This document shows, one piece after another, positions 23,920 through 32,888 of a DNA stretch of 64,000 nt. The notes under the pieces were generated by a model. That model made no database searches. It saw nothing but the letters and a program-made list of their open reading frames with translations, and had not been told where the DNA came from. The DNA is from Micromonospora endolithica (GTDB lineage: Bacteria > Actinomycetota > Actinomycetes > Mycobacteriales > Micromonosporaceae): positions 310,001 through 374,000 of the forward strand of contig NZ_RBAK01000006.1 of the NCBI RefSeq assembly GCF_003626595.1, given 5' to 3'. Every line of letters starts with the position of its first letter. Positions within the stretch are counted from its first letter, which is position 1. A program made the position numbers and the translations under genes.

Positions 23920-24926
23920 GCCAGAGCCGCAACCTGCGCGCCGGCCTGATCGGCCTGGGCGCGATGGGCCGCAACCACGGCCGCGTGCTGTCCGGTCTGG
24001 ACGGCGTCGAACTGGTCGGCGTGGTCGACCCGGCCGGCGACGCCACCGGCACCCTCCGCGCCCCGGTCGTCCCCGAACTGGCCGACCTGCTGGCCATGGG
24101 CATCGACTACGCGGTCGTCGCCTGCCCGACCGCCCTGCACGAGCGGATCGGCCTGGAGCTGGCCGCCAACGGTGTCTGCGCGCTGATCGAGAAGCCGCTC
24201 GCCCAGTCCGTCGAGGCCGCCACCCGACTGGTGGAGGCGTTCGAGGCCGCCGGCCTGGTCGCCGGCGTCGGGCACATCGAGCGCTACAACCCCGCGCTGC
24301 AGAGCCTGCGTACCCGGCTGGAGGCCGGCGAGCTGGGCGAGGTCTTCCAGGTCGTCACCCGCCGGCAGGGGCCGTTCCCGCACCGGATCGCCGACGTCGG
24401 CGTGGTGATGGACCTGGCCACCCACGACATCGATCTGACCGCCTGGGTGACCGGTCAGGACTACACCTCGGTGTCGGCGCACACGGTCTCCCGCAGCGGC
24501 CGGCTGCACGAGGACATGGTCGCCGTGGTGGGACAGCTCGCCGACGGCACGATGGTCAACCACCTGGTGAACTGGCTGAGCCCGCTCAAGGAGCGGTCCA
24601 CCGTGGTCACCGGCGACAAGGGCTGCTTCGTCGCCGACACGCTCACCGCCGACCTCACCTTCTATGCCAACGCCGCCATCGACACCGAGTGGGAGGCGCT
24701 GCGCGCGTTCCGCGGGGTGGCCGAGGGCGACATGGTCCGGTACGCGATCCCGAAGCGGGAACCGCTGCTGGTCGAGCACGAGCGCTTCCGGGACGCGGTC
24801 GAGGGCAAGGAGAGCGACATCGTCACCCTCCGCCAGGGTCTGCGGACCGTGGAGGTCGCCGGCGCGGTGCTCCGGTCCGCGACCGAGGGCACCACCGTGT
24901 CCGTCACGCCGGCGCTGCGGAGCTGA
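23916..24926 (+). CDS. Gfo/Idh/MocA oxidoreductase (WbpB/WlbA-like 3-dehydrogenase)
   Basis: A 336-aa NAD-dependent oxidoreductase. The Rossmann motif is GLIGLGAMGRNHGRVL (about 8-23), then IEKPLAQSVEAA (catalytic Lys in EKP) and VGHIERYNPALQSLR. The latter closely resembles the HIERFNP segment of WlbA/WbpB enzymes that oxidise UDP-GlcNAc-uronate at C3. DLATHDIDL supplies the active-site Asp/His. It is translationally coupled to the aminotransferase by an ATGA overlap and is followed after 5 nt by a GalE-like epimerase. Function by pathway logic: makes the 3-keto intermediate for amination. Confidence 0.85.
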   Translation: MSQSRNLRAGLIGLGAMGRNHGRVLSGLDGVELVGVVDPAGDATGTLRAPVVPELADLLAMGIDYAVVACPTALHERIGLELAANGVCALIEKPLAQSVEAATRLVEAFEAAGLVAGVGHIERYNPALQSLRTRLEAGELGEVFQVVTRRQGPFPHRIADVGVVMDLATHDIDLTAWVTGQDYTSVSAHTVSRSGRLHEDMVAVVGQLADGTMVNHLVNWLSPLKERSTVVTGDKGCFVADTLTADLTFYANAAIDTEWEALRAFRGVAEGDMVRYAIPKREPLLVEHERFRDAVEGKESDIVTLRQGLRTVEVAGAVLRSATEGTTVSVTPALRS

Positions 24927-24931
24927 CTCCG

Positions 24932-25975
24932 GTGAAGGTTCTGATCGCCGGTGGCGCGGGTTTCATCGGCAGCACCATCGCCTCGGCCTGCCTGGACGCC
25001 GGCATCACCCCGGTCATCCTGGACAATCTCAGCACCGGGCGGGCCGAGTTCGTCGACGACCGGATCTTCTACCAGGGCGACATCGCCGACCGGGCGCTGC
25101 TCGACCGGGTTTTCGCCGAACACCCCGACATCGAGGCCGCCGTGCACTGCGCCGCCCTGATCGTGGTGCCGGAGTCGGTGCAGCACCCGTTGCGCTACTA
25201 CCGGGAGAACGTCGGCAAGACCGTCGAGTTCCTGGACGCGCTGGTCGCCAACGGGTGCGAGCGGTTCCTGTTCAGCTCCTCCGCGGCGATCTACCAGCCC
25301 GGCGAGGACTTCGCGGTGGACGAGTCGTCACCGGTCGCGGCCACCAGCCCGTACGGGGAGAGCAAGGCGATGGTCGAGCGGGTGCTGGAGGACAGCGCCC
25401 GGGCGTACCCGCTGCGGGTCGTGTCGCTGCGCTACTTCAACCCCGTCGGGGCGGATCCGAAGATGCGGACCGGCCTGCAACTGGCCCGCCCCTCGCACGT
25501 ACTCGGAAAGATGATCGAGGCGGCCCGGACCGGCGCCACCTTCCAGCTCACCGGCACCGACTGGCCCACCCGGGACGGCTCGGGCATCCGCGACTACGTG
25601 CACGTGTGGGACCTGGCGCAGGCTCACGTCGAGACGCTGCGCCGTTTCGACACCGTGCTCGACGGCGACCGCCGGTACGAGGTGATCAACCTGGGCACCG
25701 GCAACGGCACCACGGTCCGGGAACTGCTGGACGCGTTCCACTCGGTGCTCGGCCGGCCGATCACCACCGAGGTGTCGCCCCGCCGTCCGGGCGACGCCGC
25801 GGGCACCTACACGCGCAGCGACCGGGCCCGGCGGCTGCTCGGCTGGGAACCGAGCCTCTCGCTCGCCGAGGGCATCCAGCACTCGTTGCAGTGGGCGGAG
25901 CGGCGGGACAGCGTCCTGGGCCCCGCCGAGGACGGCGAACCGACGCCGGTGGGCGGGGTGCTCAGCGCACGCTGA
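24932..25975 (+). CDS. NAD-dependent sugar epimerase (GalE-like)
   Basis: A 347-aa extended short-chain dehydrogenase, probably a UDP-hexose 4-epimerase. The NAD motif is VLIAGGAGFIGSTIA at 3-17, DNLSTG at 30-35, catalytic Ser in FSSSAAIYQPGE, Tyr and Lys in SPYGESKAMVE, and RYFNPVGA is the usual GalE segment. GTG 24932 begins 5 nt after the preceding stop. Unlike textbook GalE it has YGESK for YGxTK. It may supply a galacto-configured sugar or the UDP-HexNAc isomer for the wall polymer. The gene ends before a strong bidirectional hairpin. Confidence 0.87.
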   Translation: MKVLIAGGAGFIGSTIASACLDAGITPVILDNLSTGRAEFVDDRIFYQGDIADRALLDRVFAEHPDIEAAVHCAALIVVPESVQHPLRYYRENVGKTVEFLDALVANGCERFLFSSSAAIYQPGEDFAVDESSPVAATSPYGESKAMVERVLEDSARAYPLRVVSLRYFNPVGADPKMRTGLQLARPSHVLGKMIEAARTGATFQLTGTDWPTRDGSGIRDYVHVWDLAQAHVETLRRFDTVLDGDRRYEVINLGTGNGTTVRELLDAFHSVLGRPITTEVSPRRPGDAAGTYTRSDRARRLLGWEPSLSLAEGIQHSLQWAERRDSVLGPAEDGEPTPVGGVLSAR

Positions 25976-25998
25976 GCTTCCCCGCACCCGCACCCGCA

Positions 25999-26034
25999 GC
26001 GAAGGGGCCCCACCGTCCGGTGGGGCCCCTTCGC
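25999..26034. terminator. bidirectional terminator between convergent genes
   Basis: A perfect 16-bp stem (25999-26014 with 26019-26034) closes a GTCC tetraloop. It lies 23 nt after the epimerase stop and 11 nt before the stop of the opposing glycosyltransferase, so it serves both. Confidence 0.88.
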
Positions 26035-26045
26035 GGTGTCTCGGG

Positions 26046-28181
26046 TCAGGACCGCGGGTCGTCCAGCAGCAGCCGGTCGAAGTCGTGCCGCACCACCGAC
26101 CAGTCCCACTCCCGCAGCGCGTACGCCGACGCCTCCTGGCCGGCCGCGCGCCAGGACTCGTCGGTGGCGGTGGTCCGCAGGATCAGTTCCACCGCCTCCT
26201 GCGGGCTGCCGATCACCCAGCCCTCCGGATAGAGGGTGCGGGCGCTGTTCGGCCGGCCGGCGAAGAACGGCCAGTCCCGCACCACCGGCACGGCACCGCT
26301 GGCGGCGCCCTCCATGAGGCCGCAGTGGCAGCCCTCACGTACCGACGAGCTGATGATGACCCCGATGTCGGTGAGCATCTTCGGCACATCGTCGGTGGGT
26401 CCGAGCCGTCGTACCGCGCCGCTGGCCTCCAACTCGCGCACGTCCCGGTTGAACGCCTCCAGGTACTCGCGGCTGGCCACGCTGACGTTCGGGTTCATGT
26501 CGCCGCCCACCAGCAGCATCCGGTACCGGTCGTCGCGCTCACGCAGCAACCGCAGCACCTCGACCGCCCAGCGCGGGTCCTTGGCCACCTGGCTGATGCC
26601 GACCATACCGAGCTGGAACCGGGCTTCCGCCGGCTTGTCGATCTGGAAGCCACGCAGGTCCATGGCGTTGTCCATGACGTGCAGCCGGGGCGCGTCCGGA
26701 CCGCGCAGGTAGGGCACCAGGGTGGTGGCCAGATCCCGGATGTGGTCGGCCACGAAGACGAGGTCGTCGATCCGGGAGAAGTCCACCATGTACGGCCAGC
26801 GGGACAGCGTCTCATAGCTGTGCAGCCGGACGATGACCCGGGTGGTGCCGGGGTCGACCAGGGTGAACAGCGCGGCCGGCGCCACGCACCAGTCCACGAA
26901 GACGGTGTCCGCCCAGTCCAGGTACGGCCGCAGCCGCTCCTCGGCCTTGTCCCCGTAGGGCGTCGAGTCGGCCGACAGCCGGTGCTCCAGCATCGGCTTC
27001 GCCGCCCAGGTCACGCTCTTCAGCGCGGCGTTCGCCGCCAGGTCCACGAAGCGGACCTCCACCTGCGGATGGGCGTCGTAGTAGGACCGGATCAGCTTCA
27101 GGAAGTTGTCGTTCGCGCTGGTCGCGATCAGCAGCCGCAGCGGCCGGTCGGTCGGCGGCGGGGCCGCCGGCTGGCGGCGACCGCGCGGAGTGGCCACCGT
27201 CGTCGCGGCCAGGGAGCGGCGGAACGGGGCGACGAAGCCCTCCGGGTCCTCGGCCAGCGGCGAGGTGAGCTGGTCGATGTGCAGCACCCGGTCGAACGCC
27301 AGCGTCATGGCCCGGTTCAGCAGGTCCGCCGCGCCGCCGTTCTGGTCCGCCCGGTGCCGCTGGTCGGCGACGTCCAGCAGGGCCTTGACCGCGCTGTCCA
27401 GGTCGCGGGGCGGCATGCCGGCCTTCAGCTCGCGGCTGGCCGCCTCGCCCATCATCCGGGCCCGAGCGGCCGGCTTACGCAGCTTGCTCGCGGTGGCGGT
27501 GAGGATCAGCGCCTCGCCGTCGGGCCGGTCGGCCCAGGCCATGCCCTTGGCCGCCTGCTGGGCGACCTTGGTGCGCAACGAGTCGGGCACCTTCGGAGTC
27601 TTCACCGCGGTCAGCCAGAGCTGGGTACCGGCCCGGCTGCGCATGATCGGGCGGGCCGTGACGGCGTTGACCGCCGCCCGAGGTGCCGCGTTGATCAGTC
27701 GGTTGACGCTCTGCTTCAACCCGCTGGACGACGGGAGGCCGTTGGCCAGTCGCTGCAGCGCCCCGGCGGCCGGCCGGTCCTTGCGCTCGGTCAGCGCCTG
27801 CACCGCGGCCTGGATGCCGTAGCGGGCATCGGCCGTCCGGTTGCGCTGGGCGAACCGCCACACCGTGTAGATCGCGTGCGCGTCGAGGGCGACCAGCACG
27901 TCGGCCGTGCGGGCCTGCTCCCGGGCCCACGGCTCCCGACGGATCCGGCTCCACACCCGCTCGCCGGGCACCTGACGGGCGGCCGTACGGGTCGGCGTGT
28001 CCTTGGCGATGTTCAGCGGCAGCGCGCACAGGCCGTCGAGTTGGAGGTCCTCCGCCAGCTCGTCCGGGTCGACCGCGCCGACCAGGTGCACCCGCGCCCC
28101 GGTCTCGCGCAGCCGCCGCACAGCGGTGCTCAGGATCCCCGGCTGCGGGGCCACGCCCGCCACCAGCAACACGTCGCTCAT
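26046..28181 (-). CDS. glycosyltransferase with unassigned N-terminal half (711 aa)
   Basis: Residues ~340-711 form a GT-B glycosyltransferase of the GT4 type: LLIATSANDNFLKLI, IVRLHSYETLS, FQLGMVGISQVAKDPRWAVEVL, MLLVGGDMN and the late VREGCHCGLMEGAASGAVPVV, equivalent to the E-x7-E nucleotide-sugar motif. Residues 1-330 start with another Rossmann-like segment (DVLLVAGVAPQPGILSTAVRRL) but then become Ala/Arg-rich helices I cannot assign. A duplicated, degenerate GT-B half is possible. It overlaps the upstream glycosyltransferase gene by 4 nt, so the two are translationally coupled. Likely assembles the wall glycan. Confidence 0.78.
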   Translation of the reverse strand: MSDVLLVAGVAPQPGILSTAVRRLRETGARVHLVGAVDPDELAEDLQLDGLCALPLNIAKDTPTRTAARQVPGERVWSRIRREPWAREQARTADVLVALDAHAIYTVWRFAQRNRTADARYGIQAAVQALTERKDRPAAGALQRLANGLPSSSGLKQSVNRLINAAPRAAVNAVTARPIMRSRAGTQLWLTAVKTPKVPDSLRTKVAQQAAKGMAWADRPDGEALILTATASKLRKPAARARMMGEAASRELKAGMPPRDLDSAVKALLDVADQRHRADQNGGAADLLNRAMTLAFDRVLHIDQLTSPLAEDPEGFVAPFRRSLAATTVATPRGRRQPAAPPPTDRPLRLLIATSANDNFLKLIRSYYDAHPQVEVRFVDLAANAALKSVTWAAKPMLEHRLSADSTPYGDKAEERLRPYLDWADTVFVDWCVAPAALFTLVDPGTTRVIVRLHSYETLSRWPYMVDFSRIDDLVFVADHIRDLATTLVPYLRGPDAPRLHVMDNAMDLRGFQIDKPAEARFQLGMVGISQVAKDPRWAVEVLRLLRERDDRYRMLLVGGDMNPNVSVASREYLEAFNRDVRELEASGAVRRLGPTDDVPKMLTDIGVIISSSVREGCHCGLMEGAASGAVPVVRDWPFFAGRPNSARTLYPEGWVIGSPQEAVELILRTTATDESWRAAGQEASAYALREWDWSVVRHDFDRLLLDDPRS

Positions 28182-29635
28182 GCGCGCACCCCAGCGGATC
28201 GCTCGATCTCGTCCATCGTCGAAGGTTCGCTCGACGGGTGCACGACGGCACCGTTGACCGGCAGGTCCCGTGGCGCGGCGAGAGCGTGCGCCGCCAGCTG
28301 CTCGACCGCGTGTCGCATCAGGGTCTCCCGGGTGAACGGGTCGGCGTGGCGCCGCACCCCGGCGCGCTGCTCGTCGGTCGCCTCGACGACCATCCGGGCG
28401 GCGGCCCGGAAGCTGTCCACCAGCCGCAGCTCGTCCAGCCCGAACGCGCCCGTCCAGAGCGGGTGCCCGTCGAGCACCCGGGAGGCGTCGTGGTCGACCT
28501 CGTGCACCGAGACGATCGGCAGGCCGGTGGCCATGTACTCGTACACCTTGCCGGAGGTGACGTAGCGGCCGCCGATCAGGATCAGCACCAGGGCGTCCCA
28601 GCCGCCGTAGGTCTGGCCGACCTCCGCCTTGCGCACCGGACCGCCGAACGACACGCCGTCGGCCGCCGCCTCCCGGATCAGCTCGGTAAGACCGTTGGCC
28701 TCACGGTTCGCGCCGGCGCCGATGTGCCCCCGGATCTCGAACCGGGCGTTGCGCAGCAACGGCTCCTGCTTTCGCGCCTCGCGCCACGCGTCGAGCACCA
28801 CCCCGAGCTGGTGGGTGGTGTAGTTGACGGTGCCCAGGTAGCCGAAGGTCAGGCCGGCCTCCGGGTCGGGGGTGTGCGGCCGGACCATCGGCACGCTGTC
28901 CTTGTCGTAGCCGTTGCGGACCACGTGCACGCGGTTCGCGACGTGCGGGTAGCGGGTCCGGTAGTGGTCCGCGATCGGGTCGTTGACCACCCAGAGCGAC
29001 TGGCAGTGGTCGAGGATCTGCCGCTCCCAGACACCGGCCTCCGAGTCGGGGGTGAACGCCTGGCCGCCGTTGACCACGTCGATGGACCAGCCGTCGCGGT
29101 AGTCCACCGCGTACGGCACGCCGTGGGTCTCCCACAGCTTCCACGCCGCCGCCAGGTTGACGTAGGGCGTGCAGCTGGCCAGCAGCAGGTCCGCCGGGTG
29201 CTCGCGGTGGATGTCGAGCACGGCCTGCTCCAGCGTGCCACGCCAGCTGCCGAAGACCGGCTCCGGGAAGATCCTCTTCTCCCGCTTACGCAGGTTGGTC
29301 AGCCACTTGGCCGGACGCAGCGCGCGCTCCTCGCTGAACTTCCGGATGTCGGTCTCCAGGTCCTCCCGGGCCAGCGGCAGCTCCACCACCTTGATCTCCG
29401 GGTCGACCTGCTCCAGGAGGCTGTAGTCGAGGCCCGAGTCGCGCTCCCAGGAGGCGGGCGGGATGGTCACCACCGTGACGTCCCAGTCGAGCCGACGGAA
29501 CTGGTTGGCGGTCTCCCGCATCCGGTACGCGCAGCTCTTCGCCGCCGGCGGGAAGCCGATGGCCAGGTAGATGAGGTGGGGGCGCCGGCTGCGGCCGGCC
29601 GCGGCGGAGTTCGACACGTCGAGGGATTGTGTCAT
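28178..29635 (-). CDS. glycosyltransferase family 4-like
   Basis: A 485-aa GT-B glycosyltransferase. The N-terminal acceptor domain starts at HLIYLAIGFPPAAKSCAYRM. The linker motif VDYRDGWSIDVVNG is that of the WbuB-like GT4 group. The donor domain has LTFGYLGTVNYTTHQLGVVLDAW, FGGPVRKAEV and GKVYEYMATGLPIVSV (Glu of EYMA binds the nucleotide sugar). ATG 29635 (MTQSLDVSNS) is where similarity starts; the frame is open far upstream by chance. It is 41 nt after wecB-like and 4-nt coupled to the 711-aa glycosyltransferase, giving a three-gene operon. Confidence 0.86.
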   Translation of the reverse strand: MTQSLDVSNSAAAGRSRRPHLIYLAIGFPPAAKSCAYRMRETANQFRRLDWDVTVVTIPPASWERDSGLDYSLLEQVDPEIKVVELPLAREDLETDIRKFSEERALRPAKWLTNLRKREKRIFPEPVFGSWRGTLEQAVLDIHREHPADLLLASCTPYVNLAAAWKLWETHGVPYAVDYRDGWSIDVVNGGQAFTPDSEAGVWERQILDHCQSLWVVNDPIADHYRTRYPHVANRVHVVRNGYDKDSVPMVRPHTPDPEAGLTFGYLGTVNYTTHQLGVVLDAWREARKQEPLLRNARFEIRGHIGAGANREANGLTELIREAAADGVSFGGPVRKAEVGQTYGGWDALVLILIGGRYVTSGKVYEYMATGLPIVSVHEVDHDASRVLDGHPLWTGAFGLDELRLVDSFRAAARMVVEATDEQRAGVRRHADPFTRETLMRHAVEQLAAHALAAPRDLPVNGAVVHPSSEPSTMDEIERSAGVRA

Positions 29636-29676
29636 GGTCGGGTGAACACCCCGGGTCTCTCTGTCGGCAGGCAGGT

Positions 29677-30759
29677 TTACTTCGTGGCGAGGGTCTCGAC
29701 GACCCGCTGGGCGGCCTGGCCGTCGCCGTACGGCGTGCCCTGGGCGGCCGTGGGCGCCGGCCTGGTCGCGATGTCGACCCACTCGGCGCGGGAGTGGACG
29801 GACGGGTCCGGCACCAGGCGGTTCCAGTCGTCCACCAACGTCTCGACCCATTCGGTCTCCGGCCGCAGGGTGGTGCACGGCCGGGCGAGCAGGTACGCCT
29901 CCTTCTGCAGGCCACCGGAGTCGGTTACCACACCGGTCGAGCCGAGGACCGCCGCGACCATGCCGGCGTACGGCAGCGGACGACCGACGTGCACCGCTCC
30001 GCGGTTCAGCTTCAGCCCGTGTTCCTCGGCCTTGGCCACCAACCGGGGGTGCGCCAGCAGCGCCACCGGCACCGGCAGGTCCGCCAGGCCGTCGAGCAGG
30101 GTGCTGAGCCGCTCCCGCGAGTCGGTGTTCTCGGCGCGGTGCAGGGTGGCCAGCAGGTAGGGCTCGTCCGGCCGGATGCCGTCCGGCAGCGTCGGCGCGG
30201 GGTGGGTGCCGGCCAGTACGGCGTCCCGGACGCCCAGGCACACGTCGACCATCACGTCGCCGACCAGCGTGGAACGGGCGCCCAGGCCCTCGGCGGCAAG
30301 GTGTCGCATGGCCTCCTGGCTGGGAGCGAGAAGCAGGTCGGCCGCGTGATCGGTGAGGATCCGGTTGTGCTCCTCCGGCATCATCCGGTTGAACGAGCGC
30401 AGCCCGGCCTCGAGGTGGGCGACCGGCAGGTGCAGCTTCACGGCGGAGACGGCGCCGGCGAGGGTCGAGTTCGTGTCGCCGTAGACCAGCACCCAGTCCG
30501 GCTGCTCGGCCAGGAACACCGGGTCCAGCGCGGCCAGCGCCTTGCCCGTCTGGACGCCGTGCGACCCGGACCCGATCCCCAGGTGGATGTCGGGGTCCGG
30601 GATGCCCAGGCCGGAGAAGAAGACGTCCGACAGGTCGGCGTCGTAGTGCTGGCCCGTGTGCACGATCAGGTGCTCGTGCTCGGTGGCGGCGAACGCGGCG
30701 GCGATGGGGGCGAGCTTGATCAGCTGAGGGCGTGCCCCGACGACGCTGATGACCTTCAC
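29677..30759 (-). CDS. wecB: non-hydrolysing UDP-GlcNAc 2-epimerase (WecB/WbpI-like)
   Basis: A 360-aa GT-B-fold epimerase. It begins MKVISVVGARPQLIKLAP, then IVHTGQHYDADLSDVFF, VYGDTNSTLAGA, HLEAGLRSFNRMMPEEHNR and TDHAADLL, the family's catalytic Asp/Glu/His segments, with VTDSGGLQKEAY late. The enzyme interconverts UDP-GlcNAc and UDP-ManNAc; WbpI acts on the 2,3-diacetamido-glucuronate analogue. With homologues of WbpA, B, D and E in the same locus, the WbpI role is the more interesting reading, but sequence alone cannot separate the two. First gene of a minus-strand operon with two glycosyltransferases. Confidence 0.9.
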   Translation of the reverse strand: MKVISVVGARPQLIKLAPIAAAFAATEHEHLIVHTGQHYDADLSDVFFSGLGIPDPDIHLGIGSGSHGVQTGKALAALDPVFLAEQPDWVLVYGDTNSTLAGAVSAVKLHLPVAHLEAGLRSFNRMMPEEHNRILTDHAADLLLAPSQEAMRHLAAEGLGARSTLVGDVMVDVCLGVRDAVLAGTHPAPTLPDGIRPDEPYLLATLHRAENTDSRERLSTLLDGLADLPVPVALLAHPRLVAKAEEHGLKLNRGAVHVGRPLPYAGMVAAVLGSTGVVTDSGGLQKEAYLLARPCTTLRPETEWVETLVDDWNRLVPDPSVHSRAEWVDIATRPAPTAAQGTPYGDGQAAQRVVETLATK

Positions 30760-30997
30760 CTGACTGGCTCCTCGTGTGATCTCGTGAAAGGCGAGCCGCG
30801 CGTCGGCAGCGTCCGTCCCTTGAGTCAGACGAATTCTGCCTCAGCCGGACGGGACCGCCAAATTCCCGCACCGGGCGAGGTGAGGCATCTTCCCGATGTG
30901 ATGGTGCCCGTTGCCTTTGCGTCGTTCGCACCCTGGGTGCCGATCGTCCGGTGTGTCGCGCCGTCCACCAACGGGCAAATCCGTAGGATTCGCCACT

Positions 30998-32854
30998 GTG
31001 ACGAGGGCACATCCCCTCGGCCAGGTCCCGGCCAGCCCTCCGGAGACACCGGTGGACAGCGCTCCACCCGCGCCGGCTGACGCCGCGCCGGCGCCGGCCG
31101 ACCGCGGACCCGGTCGCGGACGCCGGCTTCCCGCCGGTCGCCTCGCCGACCTGCTGGTCGGGCTGGCCTACCTGCTGGGCGCGTTCTGGGTCACCGGCCG
31201 GGGCTGGCTGAACGTGCACGGCCGGCTGCTCGGCAGTCGCCCGGACGACCAGGGGTTCAACGAGTGGATGCTGGCGCACGCCGCCCACGCGGTGACCCAC
31301 CTGGAGAATCCGTTCGTCACCACGCTCCAGAACGCCCCCGAGGGCGTGAACCTGATGTCGAACGTCGGGCTGCAACTGCCGGGCATCCTGCTGACGCCGG
31401 TCACCCTGCTGGGCGGAGCGCCGCTGTCGTACCTGGTGTTGATCACCCTGAACCTGGCCGGTACCGCCTTCGCCTGGTACTGGGTGCTCTCCCGGCACCT
31501 CGTCCGGTCCCACCCGGCGGCCGTCGTCGGTGGCCTGTTCTGCGCCTTCGCGCCAGCCATGATCACCCACAGCAACGGCCACCCGCACATCACCGCGCAG
31601 TGGTTGGTGCCGTTCCTGGTGTGGCGCGTCGTCCGGCTCACCCGCGCCGGGGCTTCGGTCCGGGAGGGCCTGATCCTCGGCGCGTTGGTCGCCGCCCAGT
31701 TCTTCATCTCCGTGGAGGTGCTCTTCCTGGTCGCCCTGGGCGTCCTGATGGCCACCGTGGCCCATCTCGTGCTGCGCCCGCGGGAGACGCTGCGGCTCGC
31801 CCCCCGCGCCCTGGCGGCGCTGGGGGTGGCCGGCGGCCTGGTGCTGCTGGTCACCGCGTACCCGCTGTGGATGCAGTTCGCCGGGCCGCAGCACCGGATC
31901 GGGCACCCGGGCGACCCCGACGTGTACACGCTGCGGCTGAAGTCGTTCGTCGCGTACGCCACCGAGTCGATCGGCGGCGGGCCGGACAGCGCCCGCGGAC
32001 TGGCACCGAACACCACCGAGCAGGCCAGCTTCTACGGCTGGCCGGTGGTGCTGCTGGTGGCCGCCGTGATCGTCGCGCTCCGCCGCGAACTGGGCGTCCG
32101 GGTGCTCGCCGTGGTGGCGCTGGTATCCGGCGTGCTCGCCCTCGGCTCGACGCTCAGCTGGGGGCCGGAGAAGACCGACATCCCGGCCCCGTTCGTCCTG
32201 CTGCACGGCCTGCCGATCGTGGACGCCATGGTCATCGCCCGGTTCGCGCTGATCACCACGGTCGCCGTCGGCCTGCTGCTCGCCCTGGCGGTGGCCCGCG
32301 TCGACGGTCTCGCGGCGCGGGCGCCGCAGGTGGCCGCGCCGCTGCGGCTGCTGACGGCGGCGGCGCTGGTGGCGGCCCTGGTGCCGATGCTGCCCACCCC
32401 GCTGCCGGCGAAGGGACGGGTGCCGGTGCCCCAGTTCGTCACCTCCGGCGAGTGGCGCCAGCACGTGGCGGAGGGACGCACCCTGGTGCCGGTACCGGTG
32501 CACAACATGACCTCGATCAACTGGGGTTCCGCCGCGCTGGCCGAGTTCGCCGTCCCGCAGGGCTACTTCCTGGGACCGACCTCGCCGACCGACGACACCG
32601 GCCGCTGGGGCACCGAGCCGCGGCCCACCGCGCGGCTGCTCACCGCGGTGGGCGCCGGTACCCGCCCGCCCACCGTCGACGCCGTCGAGCGGGAGCAGGC
32701 GGTCACCGACGTGCGCTGGTGGAAGGCGGACGCGGTGGTACTGCCGAAACACGCCCACGAGGCCGAGCTGAAGGCGTTCCTGGAGGCCTGCTTCGGCCCG
32801 GGCCGGCGGGTGCGGGACGTGTGGGTGTGGGACGTCCGACCGCTGACCCGATGA
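30998..32854 (+). CDS. GT-C-type membrane glycosyltransferase
   Basis: A 618-aa membrane protein with about 11-12 hydrophobic segments. A Pro/Ala-rich cytoplasmic N-terminus leads to TM1 (about 53-72). The first extracytoplasmic loop carries RPDDQGFNEWML, the acidic pair expected of GT-C enzymes that use polyprenyl-phosphate sugars, followed by the loop NPFVTTLQNAPEGVNLMSN. The C-terminal ~130 residues form a soluble exterior domain. GTG 30998 is 8 nt after TAGGAT (30984-30989), suggesting a leaderless transcript. It is divergent from wecB. Probably adds a sugar to the wall polymer outside the membrane. Confidence 0.75.
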   Translation: MTRAHPLGQVPASPPETPVDSAPPAPADAAPAPADRGPGRGRRLPAGRLADLLVGLAYLLGAFWVTGRGWLNVHGRLLGSRPDDQGFNEWMLAHAAHAVTHLENPFVTTLQNAPEGVNLMSNVGLQLPGILLTPVTLLGGAPLSYLVLITLNLAGTAFAWYWVLSRHLVRSHPAAVVGGLFCAFAPAMITHSNGHPHITAQWLVPFLVWRVVRLTRAGASVREGLILGALVAAQFFISVEVLFLVALGVLMATVAHLVLRPRETLRLAPRALAALGVAGGLVLLVTAYPLWMQFAGPQHRIGHPGDPDVYTLRLKSFVAYATESIGGGPDSARGLAPNTTEQASFYGWPVVLLVAAVIVALRRELGVRVLAVVALVSGVLALGSTLSWGPEKTDIPAPFVLLHGLPIVDAMVIARFALITTVAVGLLLALAVARVDGLAARAPQVAAPLRLLTAAALVAALVPMLPTPLPAKGRVPVPQFVTSGEWRQHVAEGRTLVPVPVHNMTSINWGSAALAEFAVPQGYFLGPTSPTDDTGRWGTEPRPTARLLTAVGAGTRPPTVDAVEREQAVTDVRWWKADAVVLPKHAHEAELKAFLEACFGPGRRVRDVWVWDVRPLTR

Positions 32855-32888
32855 CCCGCTGACCCGGTCCACCGGGAGTGGGCCGGGG

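Noticed and set aside
28178..32872. 1564-codon minus-strand frame covering a glycosyltransferase, wecB and a GT-C gene
   Set aside because: Only the last 485 codons are the glycosyltransferase; the frame crosses wecB out of phase and the opposite-strand GT-C gene.
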